Shown: positions 11,365 through 21,564 of the stretch, piece by piece
Layout of the letters: the number at the start of each line of letters is the position of its first letter
Numbering within the stretch: position 1 is the first letter of the stretch
From: Neobacillus sp. DY30
Lineage (GTDB): Bacteria > Bacillota > Bacilli > Bacillales > Cytobacillaceae
Assembly: GCF_030123065.1 (NCBI RefSeq)
Contig: NZ_CP126093.1
Span: 5,958,001 to 6,022,000 of the forward strand
Direction of reading: 5' to 3'
Length of the DNA: 64,000 nt
The notes under the pieces: model-generated
Told to the model about the DNA's origin: nothing
Database searches by the model: none
What the model saw: the letters and a program-made list of their open reading frames with translations, nothing else
Made by a program: the position numbers and the translations under genes

Positions 11365-11403
11365 CCCAAAAAAGATTCTACAAGTGCAGAGATAAAAAGT
11401 CAA
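11365..11403 (-). promoter_or_regulatory. pyrG promoter with GGGC reiterative start
   Basis: On the minus strand, TTGACT (11398-11403), a 17-bp spacer, TAGAAT (11375-11380), 7 nt, then GGGCTCC starting at 11367. This fits a sigma-A promoter whose transcript begins GGGC, the sequence required for slippage-based CTP sensing at pyrG. The -35 starts 3 bp beyond the rpoE stop codon. Confidence 0.85.
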
Positions 11404-11405
11404 GC

Positions 11406-11990
11406 CTATAATAGGTCGTCGTCTTCATCTTCTACTTCGTCTAACTCTTCGTCTTCATCCTCGAGGACCTCATCAAGTTCTTCTTCTTCGTCAAGATCGA
11501 ATTCGTCGTCATCATCGATGACATCATCATCATCGTCTAAATCATCGACATCATCAAGGTCATCTAGTAAATCATCGTCTTCGTCGTCAAGGAGATCATC
11601 CTCATCAGCAAAGTCATCCAGTTCATCGTAATCTTCGTCAATATCATCGAAATCTTCAAGTTCGTCTTCATCGACAACCTTCTTCGCCTTTTTCTTCTTA
11701 GGTTTAATAACAGTAACCACTTCTTCTTCCTGAGTATCCACTGGATACCAAACGCGAAGACCCCAGCGGTTCTCACCTAGTGAAAGAAAGCGGCCATCAA
11801 TATTTATGTCAGTATAAAATTGTGCAATTCTTGATCTAATTTGATCCTCTGTGAGCTCAGTAGCTGCCGCAATTTCATTGATTAAATCATTGAAGGCAAT
11901 GGGCTGTTTACTGTTTTTTAGAAATTCGTACGCTAGCTCAATGAGGGAAAACTCTTTTAATTGCTCTTTTGAGTAACCTTGTAAACTCAA
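11406..11990 (-). CDS. rpoE: RNA polymerase delta subunit
   Basis: Small RNA polymerase subunit of Firmicutes that speeds polymerase recycling and lowers nonspecific binding. The N-terminal HARE-HTH domain covers about residues 1-90 (IAQFYTDINIDGRFLSLGENRWGLR), followed by a KPKKKKAKK basic patch and a tail of about 90 residues that is almost only Asp, Glu, Leu and Val. The tail is longer than in B. subtilis (194 against 173 residues in all). The TTG at 11990 (MSLQGYSKEQL) has correct spacing from AAAGGA; a GTG three codons upstream is too close to the site. Confidence 0.93.
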   Translation of the reverse strand: MSLQGYSKEQLKEFSLIELAYEFLKNSKQPIAFNDLINEIAAATELTEDQIRSRIAQFYTDINIDGRFLSLGENRWGLRVWYPVDTQEEEVVTVIKPKKKKAKKVVDEDELEDFDDIDEDYDELDDFADEDDLLDDEDDDLLDDLDDVDDLDDDDDVIDDDDEFDLDEEEELDEVLEDEDEELDEVEDEDDDLL

Positions 11991-12129
11991 TATCGGCACT
12001 TCCTTTCTCTATTTAACACTCTATGTATGAGTGATAACGGGCAAAATGTTCGCACCAAAGTGCTAGTTTTTTGACATATTCTTCATTATAAACAATATTC
12101 TCCCGTTTATGCTAGTTCTATCTACTGTT

Positions 12130-12327
12130 TTACTTGATTTTTTCCCGTTTAGGCTTGTTATCATCAGGTTTTTCCTCGCTCTTTATCATTTTCAGCTCTT
12201 TCATTGCCTTTATCAAGAAGAAAATAGCCAATACTAGAAAGGAAATGGCACCTAATTGGTGTTGATAGAGATAGTATAATGGCCAGGCTAATATTATTAA
12301 TACCAAAAACATATAGTTTATCTTCAT
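12130..12327 (-). CDS. Small membrane protein of unknown function
   Basis: About 65 residues with two predicted membrane segments (MFLVLIILAWPLYYLY and AISFLVLAIFFLIKAM) and a charged Lys/Glu-rich C-terminal tail. I do not recognise the family. The ATG at 12327 (MKINYMF) was chosen; the ribosome binding site (GAGG-GGG region) is weak. It stands alone between rpoE and the repeat upstream, so the context gives no hint of function. Confidence 0.5.
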   Translation of the reverse strand: MKINYMFLVLIILAWPLYYLYQHQLGAISFLVLAIFFLIKAMKELKMIKSEEKPDDNKPKREKIK

Positions 12328-12438
12328 TTTCAACACCCGCCTCGGGATCCTTTAATGTTCGCTCATCTATTATATAAGAAAAATGGCTAAGATTAGTACT
12401 TGTCAAAAAAATAATTTTGTTGGCCGTTTCAATCTGGG

Positions 12439-12629
12439 CTGTTGATTTGCGCTCCACTAAGGAATGCTTCTTGGAATAATCATCGCAGAGACAAGCGGGT
12501 CTTTGCCTGTCTCGAGGCACTTCGCTTTCCGCAGGCGTTGCGGTGAGCCTCCTCGGCGCTAGCGCCTGTGGGGTCTCACCTGCTCCGTACTCCTGCAGGA
12601 GTCTTCGTGCCTTCCGCGCAAATCAACAG
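12439..12629. repeat. Dispersed hairpin element, family 1, second copy
   Basis: 191 bp with perfect 14-bp inverted ends CTGTTGATTTGCGC. It shares the GGCGCTAGCGCC palindrome and flanking blocks with the copy at 2862-3113. The end arms differ from that copy by one base that is compensated in the other arm. It lacks about 60 bp of the right half. With the terminator at 12665-12708 and the small repeat at 12719-12751 it fills the gap 12328-12755. Confidence 0.85.
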
Positions 12630-12664
12630 GTGCCAATATCAATATTACTTTTGACATATTATAA

Positions 12665-12708
12665 ATAAAAAACAATGGCTTACAAGCTGTTGCTTATTAA
12701 GCCATTGT
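12665..12708 (-). terminator. Terminator of the icmF operon
   Basis: Perfect ACAATGGCTTA stem around a loop of about 15 nt, followed on the minus strand by TTTTTTAT. It ends the acyl-CoA block about 50 bp past icmF. Confidence 0.85.
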
Positions 12709-12718
12709 AATATGTTAT

Positions 12719-12751
12719 GTCTAGCTTCAGCGCCTAGGGGCTTCAGCTTTT
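12719..12751 (-). repeat. Post-stop hairpin element, family 2, short copy
   Basis: Read in the direction of icmF, GAAAAGCTGAAGC starts about 3 nt after the stop codon and the element ends GCGCTGAAGCTAGAC. Only the two ends of the longer element at 21723-21843 remain. Confidence 0.6.
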
Positions 12752-12755
12752 CGTT

Positions 12756-15700
12756 TTACATATTTCTTCTATATTGCCCGCCGACTTCGTATAGTGCTTT
12801 TGTGATTTGGCCGAGGCTGGCGACTTTTACGGTTTCCATTAGTTCGGCAAAAATATTTTTATTGTTGACTGCTGCTGCTTTCAATTTTTCTAATGCTTTG
12901 CCTGTTTGTGCAGCGTGTGCTTGTTGGAAAGCACGTAAGTTAGTGATTTGTAGTTCTTTTTCTTCATAGGACGCTCGTGCCAGCTCCATGCTGTCGATGT
13001 CTTCCTCGGATGGCGGATTTGGATTTAAATACGTATTTACGCCAATAATAGGAAGCTCGCCCGTATGTTTTTTCATTTCGTAATACATGGATTCGTCCTG
13101 AATTTTTCCGCGTTGATACTGGGTTTCCATTGAACCGAGAACACCGCCGCGGTCATTTAAGCGTTCGAATTCTTGCAGTACCGCTTCCTCCACAAGGTCG
13201 GTCAGTTCCTCCACAATAAATGAACCTTGAAGTGGATTTTCATTTTTCGTTAACCCATGCTCTTTTGTGATAATCATTTGAATCGCCATCGCGCGGCGAA
13301 CCGATTCTTCTGTTGGTGTCGTAATCGCTTCATCGTAGGCATTGGTATGAAGCGAATTACAGTTATCGTGCAGCGCCATCAACGCCTGCAAAGTCGTACG
13401 AATATCGTTAAAGTCAATTTCCTGAGCGTGCAGTGAGCGGCCAGAAGTTTGAACATGGTACTTTAGCTTTTGGCTTCGTTCAGCTGCACCATATTTGTCA
13501 CGCATAACGGTTGCCCAAATACGGCGCGCCACTCGGCCAATAACGGTATATTCCGGATCCAAGCCATTGGAGAAGAAGAATGATAGGTTTGGTGCAAAGT
13601 CATCAATTTTCATTCCGCGGCTTAAATAATACTCGACATAGGTAAAGCCGTTTGAAAGTGTAAATGCCAGCTGTGAAATCGGGTTGGCCCCTGCCTCGGC
13701 AATATGATAGCCAGAAATCGAAACAGAATAATAGTTACGTACCTGCTGGTCAATGAAATACTGTTGAATATCACCCATCATTCGTAAGGCAAACTCGGTT
13801 GAAAAAATACAAGTGTTTTGACCTTGATCTTCTTTTAAAATATCTGCCTGCACCGTACCGCGGACAGTTTTTAACGTAAATGCCTTCACTTGGGCAAATT
13901 CCTCAACCGTCAATACGCGCCCCAGCTCTGCTTCTTTTTTCTTCACCTGCTGGTCAATCGCGGTATTCATAAACATCGCTAAAATAATCGGCGCCGGCCC
14001 ATTGATGGTCATTGAAACTGATGTTGATGGGTGGCATAAATCAAAGCCATCATAAAGCTTTTTCATATCATCAAGTGTACAAACATTGACGCCACTTTCG
14101 CCAATTTTCCCAAAAATGTCAGGGCGATAGTCCGGGTCTTCACCATACAATGTCACTGAGTCAAAGGCGGTGCTTAAACGTTTTGCACTATCATCCTTTG
14201 ATAGATAGTGGAAGCGGCGATTCGTTCTCTCCGGAGTTCCTTCTCCGGCAAATTGACGTTTCGGGTCTTCACCTTCGCGTTTGAACGGAAACACTCCGGC
14301 TGTAAACGGATAGGAACCTGGTACATTCTCGCGATACACCCAGCGGAGGATTTCGCCGTAATCCTTATACCTCGGTAAAACGACCTTTGGAATATCAATG
14401 CCTGAAAGGCTCTTTGTTTTTAGCACCGTGATAATTTCTTTGTCACGAATTCTCGTTACAAACTTATCCGCTTTATAAGCAGCCTTTGTTTTCTCCCAGC
14501 CGTCGAGTATTTTTTTCGACTCTGGTGTTAATTTCTCTTCTGTTGTTTGCTTAATAGCTTCTAAGGAAGCAAGAACTTCTGCGTTTGCTTCTGTTTCTTT
14601 AACTGCAGCAATGGCGCCTTCAAGCTGAAATATTTTTCGGGCAATATTTGCCTGTTCCTCAGCCTTTTGGTGATAGCGGCGGACTGTTTCTGATATTTCC
14701 CGAAGATAATAGCGACGGTCCGTTGGAATGATGACATTTTGCTTTTCGACCAATGCAGATTTTGTAAAGGAGGTAACCCAATTGGTACCCATTTTTCCAT
14801 TTACTTTTTCAATTAACGCCGCAAATAACGCATTGGTGCCTTGATCATTAAACTGACTCGCAATCGTACCGTATACAGGCATTTCACTTATGTCTTTTTC
14901 AAACAGCATATGACTGCGCTGGTACTGTTTTTGAACCTGACGAAGTGCATCCTCTGAGCCTTTGCGCTCAAATTTATTGATGACAATTAAGTCAGCAAAA
15001 TCAATCATATCAATTTTTTCAAGCTGTGAAGGCGCACCGAATTCACTCGTCATGACGTAAAGAGAAACATCACAGATTTCCGTAATCTCAGCATCGCCCT
15101 GGCCAATTCCACTTGTTTCAACAATTACAAGGTCAAAGCCAGCTGCCTTCACTACTGAAACTGCGTCTTTAATCGCAAGAGAGAGTTCTGTTTTTGACGA
15201 GCGGGTGGCCAGGCTTCGCATATAAACGTTTGAATTGAAGATGGAATTCATCCGGATACGGTCGCCTAATAGTGCACCGCCTGTTTTTTGCTTGGTCGGG
15301 TCAACGGATAGAATCGCTATTTTCTCGTCCGGCAATTCATTGATAAAACGACGAATTAATTCATCCGTTAAGGAACTTTTACCAGCACCACCTGTACCGG
15401 TGATTCCAACAACGGGAATTTCCTTTGTTAACGATTTAACTTTTTCAAGCAGGCTTTCCGCAGCAGCCGCAGCTTCCCGGTTGCTATCAACATGAAGCTC
15501 GGCAAGGGTAATCAATTTTGAAATCGCATTGACATCCCCGCTTGGCAGCTTTTCGATATGCTCAGCATGATCGGACGTAACGGTTGGGAAGTCGCATTCC
15601 TCAAGCATTCGGTTAATCATTCCCTGAAGCCCCATCGTGCGGCCGTCCTCTGGCGAGAATATCCAGGCAATCCCGTAATCATGTAGCTCCTTAATCTCAC

Positions 15701-16022
15701 GCGGGATAATGACACCGCCGCCGCCGCCATAAATGCGGATGTTCGGTGCACCCTTCTCCTTCAGCAGGTCGTACATATACTTAAAATATTCCACGTGGCC
15801 GCCTTGATAGGATGAAATCGCAATGCCCTGCGCGTCCTCTTGAATTGCCGCATTGACAACTTCCTCGACCGAACGATTATGACCAAGATGGATGACCTCT
15901 GCTCCGCTCGCCTGAAGAATTCTCCTCATGATATTAATCGAAGCATCGTGACCATCAAACAAACTAGACGCCGTTACAAAACGAATATGATGCTTCGGCT
16001 GATAAACCTCCGTCGTACCCAT
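12756..16022 (-). CDS. icmF: Fused isobutyryl-CoA mutase (adenosylcobalamin-dependent)
   Basis: Interconverts isobutyryl-CoA and n-butyryl-CoA (or related branched acyl-CoAs) with adenosylcobalamin. Three parts are fused in 1088 residues: the B12-binding domain (about 10-135, DxHxxG-type motif with His25), a MeaB-like GTPase chaperone domain (Walker A G209-S217, [16 protein letters not shown] as the G4 motif), and the large TIM-barrel mutase domain (about 560-1088). This order distinguishes IcmF from the two-subunit methylmalonyl-CoA mutase. The ATG follows GGGGGAG. It is the last gene of the acyl-CoA block, 27 bp after the TetR gene, which fits branched-chain or short-chain acyl-CoA catabolism. 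Confidence 0.95.
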   Translation of the reverse strand: MGTTEVYQPKHHIRFVTASSLFDGHDASINIMRRILQASGAEVIHLGHNRSVEEVVNAAIQEDAQGIAISSYQGGHVEYFKYMYDLLKEKGAPNIRIYGGGGGVIIPREIKELHDYGIAWIFSPEDGRTMGLQGMINRMLEECDFPTVTSDHAEHIEKLPSGDVNAISKLITLAELHVDSNREAAAAAESLLEKVKSLTKEIPVVGITGTGGAGKSSLTDELIRRFINELPDEKIAILSVDPTKQKTGGALLGDRIRMNSIFNSNVYMRSLATRSSKTELSLAIKDAVSVVKAAGFDLVIVETSGIGQGDAEITEICDVSLYVMTSEFGAPSQLEKIDMIDFADLIVINKFERKGSEDALRQVQKQYQRSHMLFEKDISEMPVYGTIASQFNDQGTNALFAALIEKVNGKMGTNWVTSFTKSALVEKQNVIIPTDRRYYLREISETVRRYHQKAEEQANIARKIFQLEGAIAAVKETEANAEVLASLEAIKQTTEEKLTPESKKILDGWEKTKAAYKADKFVTRIRDKEIITVLKTKSLSGIDIPKVVLPRYKDYGEILRWVYRENVPGSYPFTAGVFPFKREGEDPKRQFAGEGTPERTNRRFHYLSKDDSAKRLSTAFDSVTLYGEDPDYRPDIFGKIGESGVNVCTLDDMKKLYDGFDLCHPSTSVSMTINGPAPIILAMFMNTAIDQQVKKKEAELGRVLTVEEFAQVKAFTLKTVRGTVQADILKEDQGQNTCIFSTEFALRMMGDIQQYFIDQQVRNYYSVSISGYHIAEAGANPISQLAFTLSNGFTYVEYYLSRGMKIDDFAPNLSFFFSNGLDPEYTVIGRVARRIWATVMRDKYGAAERSQKLKYHVQTSGRSLHAQEIDFNDIRTTLQALMALHDNCNSLHTNAYDEAITTPTEESVRRAMAIQMIITKEHGLTKNENPLQGSFIVEELTDLVEEAVLQEFERLNDRGGVLGSMETQYQRGKIQDESMYYEMKKHTGELPIIGVNTYLNPNPPSEEDIDSMELARASYEEKELQITNLRAFQQAHAAQTGKALEKLKAAAVNNKNIFAELMETVKVASLGQITKALYEVGGQYRRNM

Positions 16023-16049
16023 TTGTCTCCCCCTTTGTTTTGGAAAAAT

Positions 16050-16706
16050 TTACTTCGGAACCGTCCCTTTTTTCAGTGACTGACTTACCCCGTTAATTCC
16101 TAAAAACAAATACTCCGTTTGCATTTCAATGTATTCTTCTAACGTAAACAATTTTTGCAGTGTCCAGCGGCGGAAGCTCCACATTTGTCCCTCGACGATA
16201 ATCGTCTGCGAAAGGATTTTAATTTGTTTTTCTTCTAAATGTAGTTCGCCGTTTTCTACACACAGTGTGATGAGTTTTTCGAACATCGCCGCCATTTCAT
16301 TTTCCTTTTTTAACACGTATGGAAGTGCATCCTTGGTAAGTGATTTTGCCTCTTGATACATGACCAGGATTTCTTCCTGCATTTCATCAATAACCCTGAA
16401 ATAATTGGCAATCCCATGCTTCAGACTATCCAATGTACCCTGCTTATGCTCTAGGTCCTCCTGAAGCCGCTCGCTTACATGGTCATAGATACTATCACAA
16501 ACAAGGTAAAGAACATCTTCCTTTGAACGAATATATTCATATAAGGTCCCGATGCTAAAACCTGCCGCTTTCGCAATTTCTCTTGTCGTCGTCCGATGGA
16601 ACCCTTTTTCTTTAAAAAGTGATACCGCCCCTTTGATCATCTGATCCCGTCTTCTTTTTACAAGACGTTCATCTTTCACCGAAGCCTGCACTTCCCGCTT
16701 TTTCAT
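16050..16706 (-). CDS. TetR family regulator of the acyl-CoA block
   Basis: A 218-residue repressor-type protein. The N-terminal HTH (about residues 20-70) reads ...AVSLFKEKGFHRTTTREIAKAAGFSIGTLYEYIRSKEDVL, a classic TetR fold, and the C-terminal ligand domain is helical. It lies between acyl-CoA dehydrogenase and icmF in the same transcription unit, which suggests it senses an acyl-CoA and controls this block. Candidate operators of the form TGAAYG-NN-CRTTCA are at 24044-24057 and, degenerate, at 21565-21578. It could be a FadR or a branched-chain acyl-CoA regulator; the sequence alone does not decide. Confidence 0.88.
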   Translation of the reverse strand: MKKREVQASVKDERLVKRRRDQMIKGAVSLFKEKGFHRTTTREIAKAAGFSIGTLYEYIRSKEDVLYLVCDSIYDHVSERLQEDLEHKQGTLDSLKHGIANYFRVIDEMQEEILVMYQEAKSLTKDALPYVLKKENEMAAMFEKLITLCVENGELHLEEKQIKILSQTIIVEGQMWSFRRWTLQKLFTLEEYIEMQTEYLFLGINGVSQSLKKGTVPK

Positions 16707-16725
16707 CCCTTTTTACCGCCTTTTA

Positions 16726-16765
16726 TCTAGTCTCACGCCCCTAGGCAAGGCGCTTCCGCTTTTTC
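16726..16765 (-). repeat. Post-stop hairpin element, family 2, short copy
   Basis: In the direction of the upstream acyl-CoA dehydrogenase gene, GAAAAAGCGGAAGCGCC begins 1 nt after the stop codon; CCTAGG and an eroded end follow. It fills most of the space between that gene and the TetR gene. Confidence 0.65.
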
Positions 16766-16766
16766 A

Positions 16767-17906
16767 TTACTTAGTGATCATTCTCGAGATAACGAGCCGC
16801 TGGATTTCTTGTGTGCCCTCGTAGATTTGGGTGATTTTTGCGTCGCGCATGAATCTCTCTACTGGGTAATCCTTTGTATAACCGTACCCGCCAAATACCT
16901 GCACCGCTTCTATCGTTACCTTCATCGCAGTGTCACCAGCGAATAATTTTGACATCGCTGATTCTTTACCGTAAGGCAGGCCTTGCGACTCAAGCCACGC
17001 TGCTTGATAGGTTAATAGTCTTGCTGCTTCAATGTTTGTCGCCATATCCGCAAGCTTGAAGGCGATCCCTTGGTTTGCTGCAATGGGCTTGCCGAACTGC
17101 TGACGCTCTTTTGAATAGTCGACCGCAGCGTCAAGCGCACCCTGCGCAATTCCAACCGCCTGAGCCGCAATGCCATTACGACCGCCATCAAGTGTCATCA
17201 TCGCAATTTTGAATCCTTCGCCTTCTTCACCCAATCTGTTGGTGACAGGCACCTTACACTCTTCAAAAATGATTTCCGTTGTAGGTGAAGAACGAATGCC
17301 AAGTTTCTTTTCTTTTTTCCCTACTGAGAAGCCTGGGAAGTCGCTTTCGATGATGAATGCGGTCGTTCCTTTTTGTTTGCTGGACGGATCGGTTAACGCA
17401 AACACGACATAAATATCAGCGATACCGCCGTTAGTAATGAAAATTTTCGAACCATTGAGGATGTAATGGTCACCTTCACGTCTAGCGGTCGTTCTCATAC
17501 CGCCGGCGTCCGAGCCGCTTCCTGGCTCTGTTAAACCGTACCCTCCGATTTTTTTACCTTCTGCCATCGGACGAAGGTATTGTTGTTTTTGTTCCTCGGA
17601 GCCGAATTTATAAATGGGCCATCCTGCTAATGAGGTGTGTGCGGATAAGGTTACACCTGTTGATGCGCAAACTCTTGATAGCTCTTCAACCGCAATACAA
17701 TAGGCAAGATAATCACTGCCGATGCCGCCGTACTCTTCCGGCCACGGAATCCCTGTTAAGCCAAGCTCGGCCATTTTATCAAAAATCTCGCGGTCAAAAC
17801 GCTCTTCCTCATCACGTTCAGCCGCTGTCGGAGCAACCTCATTTTTAGCAAAATCGCGAACCATTTTCCGAATCATTTCATGCTCTTCTGATAAGCGAAA
17901 ATTCAT
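16767..17906 (-). CDS. acdA: Acyl-CoA dehydrogenase
   Basis: FAD enzyme that makes the trans-2-enoyl-CoA in beta-oxidation and passes electrons to ETF. The 379-residue product has the N-terminal helical domain, [11 protein letters not shown] near residue 130, the beta domain and the C-terminal helices with [15 protein letters not shown] holding the catalytic Glu, the short-chain/butyryl-CoA type. The start [15 protein letters not shown] follows AAGGAGG closely. The frame stays open 86 codons further upstream, but that part is the 21-bp tandem repeat and has no ribosome binding site. The product is close to the next gene upstream and probably arose by duplication. The gene symbol is tentative. 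Confidence 0.9.
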   Translation of the reverse strand: MNFRLSEEHEMIRKMVRDFAKNEVAPTAAERDEEERFDREIFDKMAELGLTGIPWPEEYGGIGSDYLAYCIAVEELSRVCASTGVTLSAHTSLAGWPIYKFGSEEQKQQYLRPMAEGKKIGGYGLTEPGSGSDAGGMRTTARREGDHYILNGSKIFITNGGIADIYVVFALTDPSSKQKGTTAFIIESDFPGFSVGKKEKKLGIRSSPTTEIIFEECKVPVTNRLGEEGEGFKIAMMTLDGGRNGIAAQAVGIAQGALDAAVDYSKERQQFGKPIAANQGIAFKLADMATNIEAARLLTYQAAWLESQGLPYGKESAMSKLFAGDTAMKVTIEAVQVFGGYGYTKDYPVERFMRDAKITQIYEGTQEIQRLVISRMITK

Positions 17907-17940
17907 TTTTACGTCCTCCTTAGGGTAACTACTCTCTTTA

Positions 17941-18108
17941 ACCGTACAGTTATTACGAGAAGGCATATAGTTTCTGCAATGAACCATACAGGTTCTACAA
18001 GAAAGCGTACAGTTTCTGCAAAAAACCATACAGTTTCTACACAAAACCGTACAGTTTCTACAAAAATCCATACAGCTTCTACATAAAACCGTACAGCTTC
18101 TACAATTA
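17941..18108. repeat. Tandem array of eight 21-bp units
   Basis: Eight units start every 21 bp exactly from 17941. The minus-strand consensus is TTTTGTAGAAACTGTAYGG plus two bases. The Y position alternates C and T through most of the array, suggesting a 42-bp double unit. It fills most of the 276-bp gap between the two acyl-CoA dehydrogenase genes. Confidence 0.95.
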
Positions 18109-18182
18109 ACTAGAGAACCTATATGTTCCAATGCGATATCTACACATAATGACCGTATATCCACAAACTACTAATCTACCAA

Positions 18183-19313
18183 CTAAAGATATTTACTAAT
18201 CACAATCCGCTGAATCTCACTGGTACCCTCATAAATCTCGGTAACTTTTGCATCGCGGAAGTAGCGCTCAACTGGATAATCCTCTGTATAACCATATCCG
18301 CCAAACACCTGAATCGCTTCTGTCGCCGTCTCTACAGCTGTTTTTGATGCAAATAACTTCGCAATCGAAGCTTCCATGCCGCATTTCATACCCTGTGCCC
18401 GTAAATCCGCTGCGCGATAGAGTAATAGTCTAGCAGCTTCCACATTCGTCGCCATGTCGGCCAATTTAAAACCAATTCCTTGTTGTGCCGCAATAGGTTT
18501 TCCAAATTGTTGCCGTTGTTTTGCATAGTCTACAGCCGCAGCTAATGCCGCTTCTGCAATTCCTAACGCCTGGGCGGCAATGCCAATTCGTCCGACATCA
18601 AGGTTTGCCATCGCAATTTTAAAGCCTTCTCCTTCTTGCCCCAATAGATTTTCCACAGGCACGCGCATATCCTCAAAAGAAAGCTGTACCGTTCTTGAGC
18701 CATGAAGCCCCATTTTATGTTCATCCTTGCCAATCACGAGGCCAGGTGAGTTTTTTTCTACAATAAATGCCGATATTCCTTTGCTGCCGAGTTCCGGATT
18801 GGTCGAAGCAAAGACGATGTAAACATCCGCTTCACCGCCATTGGTGATAAACATCTTCGAACCATTAATCACATAATGGTCATCCTTGCGTACCGCGCGG
18901 GATTTCATGCTTTTTGCGTCCGATCCTGACCCCGCCTCCGTTAAACAAAATGCGGCCAAATACTCGCCTGACGCTAGCTTAGGAAGAAATCTTTGCTTTT
19001 GTTCATCCGAGCCAAAATACAAGATTGGGTTGGTTCCCACCGATGTATGAACAGACAGAATAACGCCTACAGTCGCACTGACCCGAGAAATCTCGTTAAT
19101 CGCAATGATATAAGAGACAAAATCCATCTCTGCACCGCCGTATTGTTCCGGAACGGGAATACCCATCAAACCAAGTTCACCCATTTTACGAAGAATTTCA
19201 CGCGGAAATTCTCCCTGTTCCATGCGCTCAACAAACGGGGCTATTTCGTGCTCAGCAAAGTCGCGAACCATTTTCCGCATCATTTCCTGCTCTTCTGTAA
19301 ATCTTAGATTCAT
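18183..19313 (-). CDS. Acyl-CoA dehydrogenase (second paralogue)
   Basis: A 376-residue FAD-dependent acyl-CoA dehydrogenase with CLTEAGSGSDAKSM, FITNGGEADVY and the C-terminal IYEGTSEIQRIVISKY, including the catalytic Glu. It resembles the downstream paralogue throughout. It starts 14 bp after hbd with a GGAGATG site, so it is translated from the same message. Short- or branched-chain substrates are likely because of the thiolase, dehydrogenase and IcmF neighbours; the exact chain length cannot be read. Confidence 0.9.
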   Translation of the reverse strand: MNLRFTEEQEMMRKMVRDFAEHEIAPFVERMEQGEFPREILRKMGELGLMGIPVPEQYGGAEMDFVSYIIAINEISRVSATVGVILSVHTSVGTNPILYFGSDEQKQRFLPKLASGEYLAAFCLTEAGSGSDAKSMKSRAVRKDDHYVINGSKMFITNGGEADVYIVFASTNPELGSKGISAFIVEKNSPGLVIGKDEHKMGLHGSRTVQLSFEDMRVPVENLLGQEGEGFKIAMANLDVGRIGIAAQALGIAEAALAAAVDYAKQRQQFGKPIAAQQGIGFKLADMATNVEAARLLLYRAADLRAQGMKCGMEASIAKLFASKTAVETATEAIQVFGGYGYTEDYPVERYFRDAKVTEIYEGTSEIQRIVISKYL

Positions 19314-19327
19314 AGTTTCATCTCCAC

Positions 19328-20179
19328 CTATTCGTATGTGTAGAAGCCTCGACCTGATTTCTTGCCAAGCCAGCCAGCTTTTACATACTTACGCAGCAGC
19401 GGGCATGGACGGTATTTGGTATCTCCAAAGCCTTCATGCAGGGTTTCCATAATATATAAGCATGTATCAAGTCCGATAAAATCGGCTAACGTCAACGGAC
19501 CCATCGGGTGGTTCATCCCAAGCTTCATCACTTCATCAATCGCTTCTTTCGTGGCCACACCTTCATATAGTGTATAAATCGCTTCATTGATCATTGGCAT
19601 GAGAATGCGGTTTGAAACAAATCCTGGGAAGTCATTTACTTCTACTGGAACCTTGCTTAATGTCTTCGTCATATCCTCAATGACTTGGTAGACTTCATCG
19701 GCTGTTGCTAAGCCGCGAATGATTTCCACAAGCTTCATAACCGGCACTGGATTCATAAAGTGCATTCCGATTACTTGTTCCGGGCGTTTCGTTGCCGCCG
19801 CAATTTCTGTAATCGGCAGTGATGACGTATTACTGGCCAGTATGGCGTGTGCCGGGGCCAGTTCATCTAGCTGCGCAAAGAGTTTTGTTTTGATTTCCAT
19901 ATTTTCAACCGCTGCTTCAATGACGAGGTCGACATTGCGGGCATCATTTAGATCCGTTGAGGCTGTAATATGATTGAGAACGTCCTGTTTTTGCTCCTCT
20001 GTCATTCTCCCTTTATCCACATTGCGAGATAAATTTTTACTGATGACTCCAAGCCCTCGCTCCACAAATTCCGGCTTTAAATCATTAAGGAACACAGTGT
20101 AGCCAGCCTGGGCACAAACCTGAGCAATCCCAGACCCCATTTGCCCCGCTCCGATGACCATTACCTTTTCAACTTTCAT
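19328..20179 (-). CDS. 3-hydroxybutyryl-CoA dehydrogenase
   Basis: Oxidises 3-hydroxyacyl-CoA to 3-ketoacyl-CoA with NAD(P). The 283-residue protein has the Rossmann motif [17 protein letters not shown] at residues 10-26, SNTSSLPIT, the catalytic His in [16 protein letters not shown], and [27 protein letters not shown] site precedes the ATG. It is equivalent in role to B. subtilis MmgB. It lies between thiolase and acyl-CoA dehydrogenase, completing a beta-oxidation set apart from an enoyl-CoA hydratase, which is absent from this window. Confidence 0.93.
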   Translation of the reverse strand: MKVEKVMVIGAGQMGSGIAQVCAQAGYTVFLNDLKPEFVERGLGVISKNLSRNVDKGRMTEEQKQDVLNHITASTDLNDARNVDLVIEAAVENMEIKTKLFAQLDELAPAHAILASNTSSLPITEIAAATKRPEQVIGMHFMNPVPVMKLVEIIRGLATADEVYQVIEDMTKTLSKVPVEVNDFPGFVSNRILMPMINEAIYTLYEGVATKEAIDEVMKLGMNHPMGPLTLADFIGLDTCLYIMETLHEGFGDTKYRPCPLLRKYVKAGWLGKKSGRGFYTYE

Positions 20180-20240
20180 TACTTCCCCTCCTATTAAGTT
20201 TTATTAAAATAACCTCTAGTTGGTTTTTAGACTATTTGAA

Positions 20241-20324
20241 TTTTGTACATTTTTATCAGTGTTTTGGACAAATACTCTGCAATTTTGTACACTTTTCCAC
20301 TCGTTTTGTACATTTAGGCATTTT
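20241..20324 (+). repeat. Array of four 21-bp TTTTGTACATTT units
   Basis: Units start at 20241, 20262, 20283 and 20304. Each opens with TTTTGTACAYTT (the second is degenerate) followed by about nine variable bases. The last unit, TTTTGTACATTTAGGCA, matches the terminal unit at 39468 and the solitary unit at 9486. It lies between thiolase and hbd. Confidence 0.85.
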
Positions 20325-20338
20325 CTGCCAAACCCACA

Positions 20339-21526
20339 CTACCCTCTCGGAACCTCAATCATCACCGCATCACCCTGGCCGCCGCCGCTGCAAATAGCCG
20401 CAATTCCAATTCCGCCGCCGCGGCGTTTCAGTTCGTGCATTAACGTGATAATAATCCGTGCACCGCTCGCCCCAATTGGATGGCCCAATGCGACCGCACC
20501 GCCATTGACATTGACTTTTTCCGGATCAAGGTTGGCAATTTTTCCACTTGCTAGTGCCACCGCTGCAAATGCCTCATTGATTTCAAATAAGTCAATTTCC
20601 TCTACGGTTTTTCCTGTCTTTTTCAATAAGCTGTTGATGACCAATCCTGGAGTTTGTGGAAAATCCTTTGCGGGAGCGGCCACGGCTGCATGCCCTAAGA
20701 TGATTGCTTCCGGCTTTCGGCCTTCGAGTAACGCTCTTTCTTCACTCATTAAAGTAAGGGCTGCCGCACCGTCATTGATTCCAGGGGCATTTCCTGCTGT
20801 GATGGTACCGTCAGAGTTAAAGACGGATGCTAATTTTGCAAGTTTTTCGATAGAGGTGTCTTTTCGTGGTGATTCATCATGCTGGACGACAACCGGTGCA
20901 CCTTTACGCTGTGGGACGGTGACAGGCACGATTTCTTCTGCTAATAATCCGCCTTCGATCGCGGCAATCGCTCTTTGGTGACTTCTTAATGCCCATTCAT
21001 CTTGAGCTTCGCGGCTGATTTCCATTTCCTTTGCCGTTGAATTTCCGTAGGTTCCCATATGAACGCCTGTGAAGCTGCAGCTTAAGCCGTCATGAATCAT
21101 TAAATCCTTCACAGATGAATCGCCCATTTTTAAGCCCCAGCGTGCTTTTGGTAAAATATATGGGGCATTGCTCATCGATTCCATGCCGCCTGCCACAATG
21201 ACATCTTCATCACCTGCACGGATAATCTGATCCGCTAACGTGACACTGCGCATACCTGAAGCGCAAACTTTATTGATCGTTTCTGTTTTGACTTCCCAAG
21301 AAAGACCAGCCTCTCTTGCTGCCTGACGTGAAGGAATTTGTCCTTGACCGCCTTGTAACACTGTTCCTAAAATCACTTCCTGGACATCATCAGGATTCAC
21401 TCCAGCGCGTGTGATTGCCTCTTTCACTGCAATACCGCCCAACTGTGCTGCTGTCAGACTGCTCAGTGCTCCGCCAAATTTTCCAAATGGTGTTCTAACC
21501 CCGCTCAAAATAACTGTTTTCCCCAT
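20339..21526 (-). CDS. Acetyl-CoA acetyltransferase (thiolase)
   Basis: Cleaves 3-ketoacyl-CoA to acetyl-CoA, or condenses two acetyl-CoA. The 395-residue protein has the nucleophile Cys in [10 protein letters not shown] (about residue 88), [11 protein letters not shown], the NEAFA motif, [16 protein letters not shown] and the final CSGGGQGDA with the catalytic Cys. The ATG at 21526 follows GGGAG. It is equivalent in role to B. subtilis MmgA. It follows fadF after a gap that holds a repeat and a possible operator. Confidence 0.94.
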   Translation of the reverse strand: MGKTVILSGVRTPFGKFGGALSSLTAAQLGGIAVKEAITRAGVNPDDVQEVILGTVLQGGQGQIPSRQAAREAGLSWEVKTETINKVCASGMRSVTLADQIIRAGDEDVIVAGGMESMSNAPYILPKARWGLKMGDSSVKDLMIHDGLSCSFTGVHMGTYGNSTAKEMEISREAQDEWALRSHQRAIAAIEGGLLAEEIVPVTVPQRKGAPVVVQHDESPRKDTSIEKLAKLASVFNSDGTITAGNAPGINDGAAALTLMSEERALLEGRKPEAIILGHAAVAAPAKDFPQTPGLVINSLLKKTGKTVEEIDLFEINEAFAAVALASGKIANLDPEKVNVNGGAVALGHPIGASGARIIITLMHELKRRGGGIGIAAICSGGGQGDAVMIEVPRG

Positions 21527-21564
21527 TCCAAGCACACTCCCTATTCTTTAATCCTTTAATTGAC

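Noticed and set aside
11341-11631. Serine-rich plus-strand protein
   Set aside because: It is the antisense of the Asp/Glu-rich tail of rpoE and overlaps the pyrG promoter.
17907-18164. Cys-rich N-terminal extension of the acyl-CoA dehydrogenase
   Set aside because: It is the 21-bp tandem repeat read in an open frame; the GTG at its start has no ribosome binding site, while AAGGAGG lies just before MNFRLSEEH.
20220-20981. 253-residue plus-strand frame antisense to thiolase
   Set aside because: The minus-strand thiolase is complete with all motifs; the antisense frame starts in the repeat array and has no ribosome binding site.
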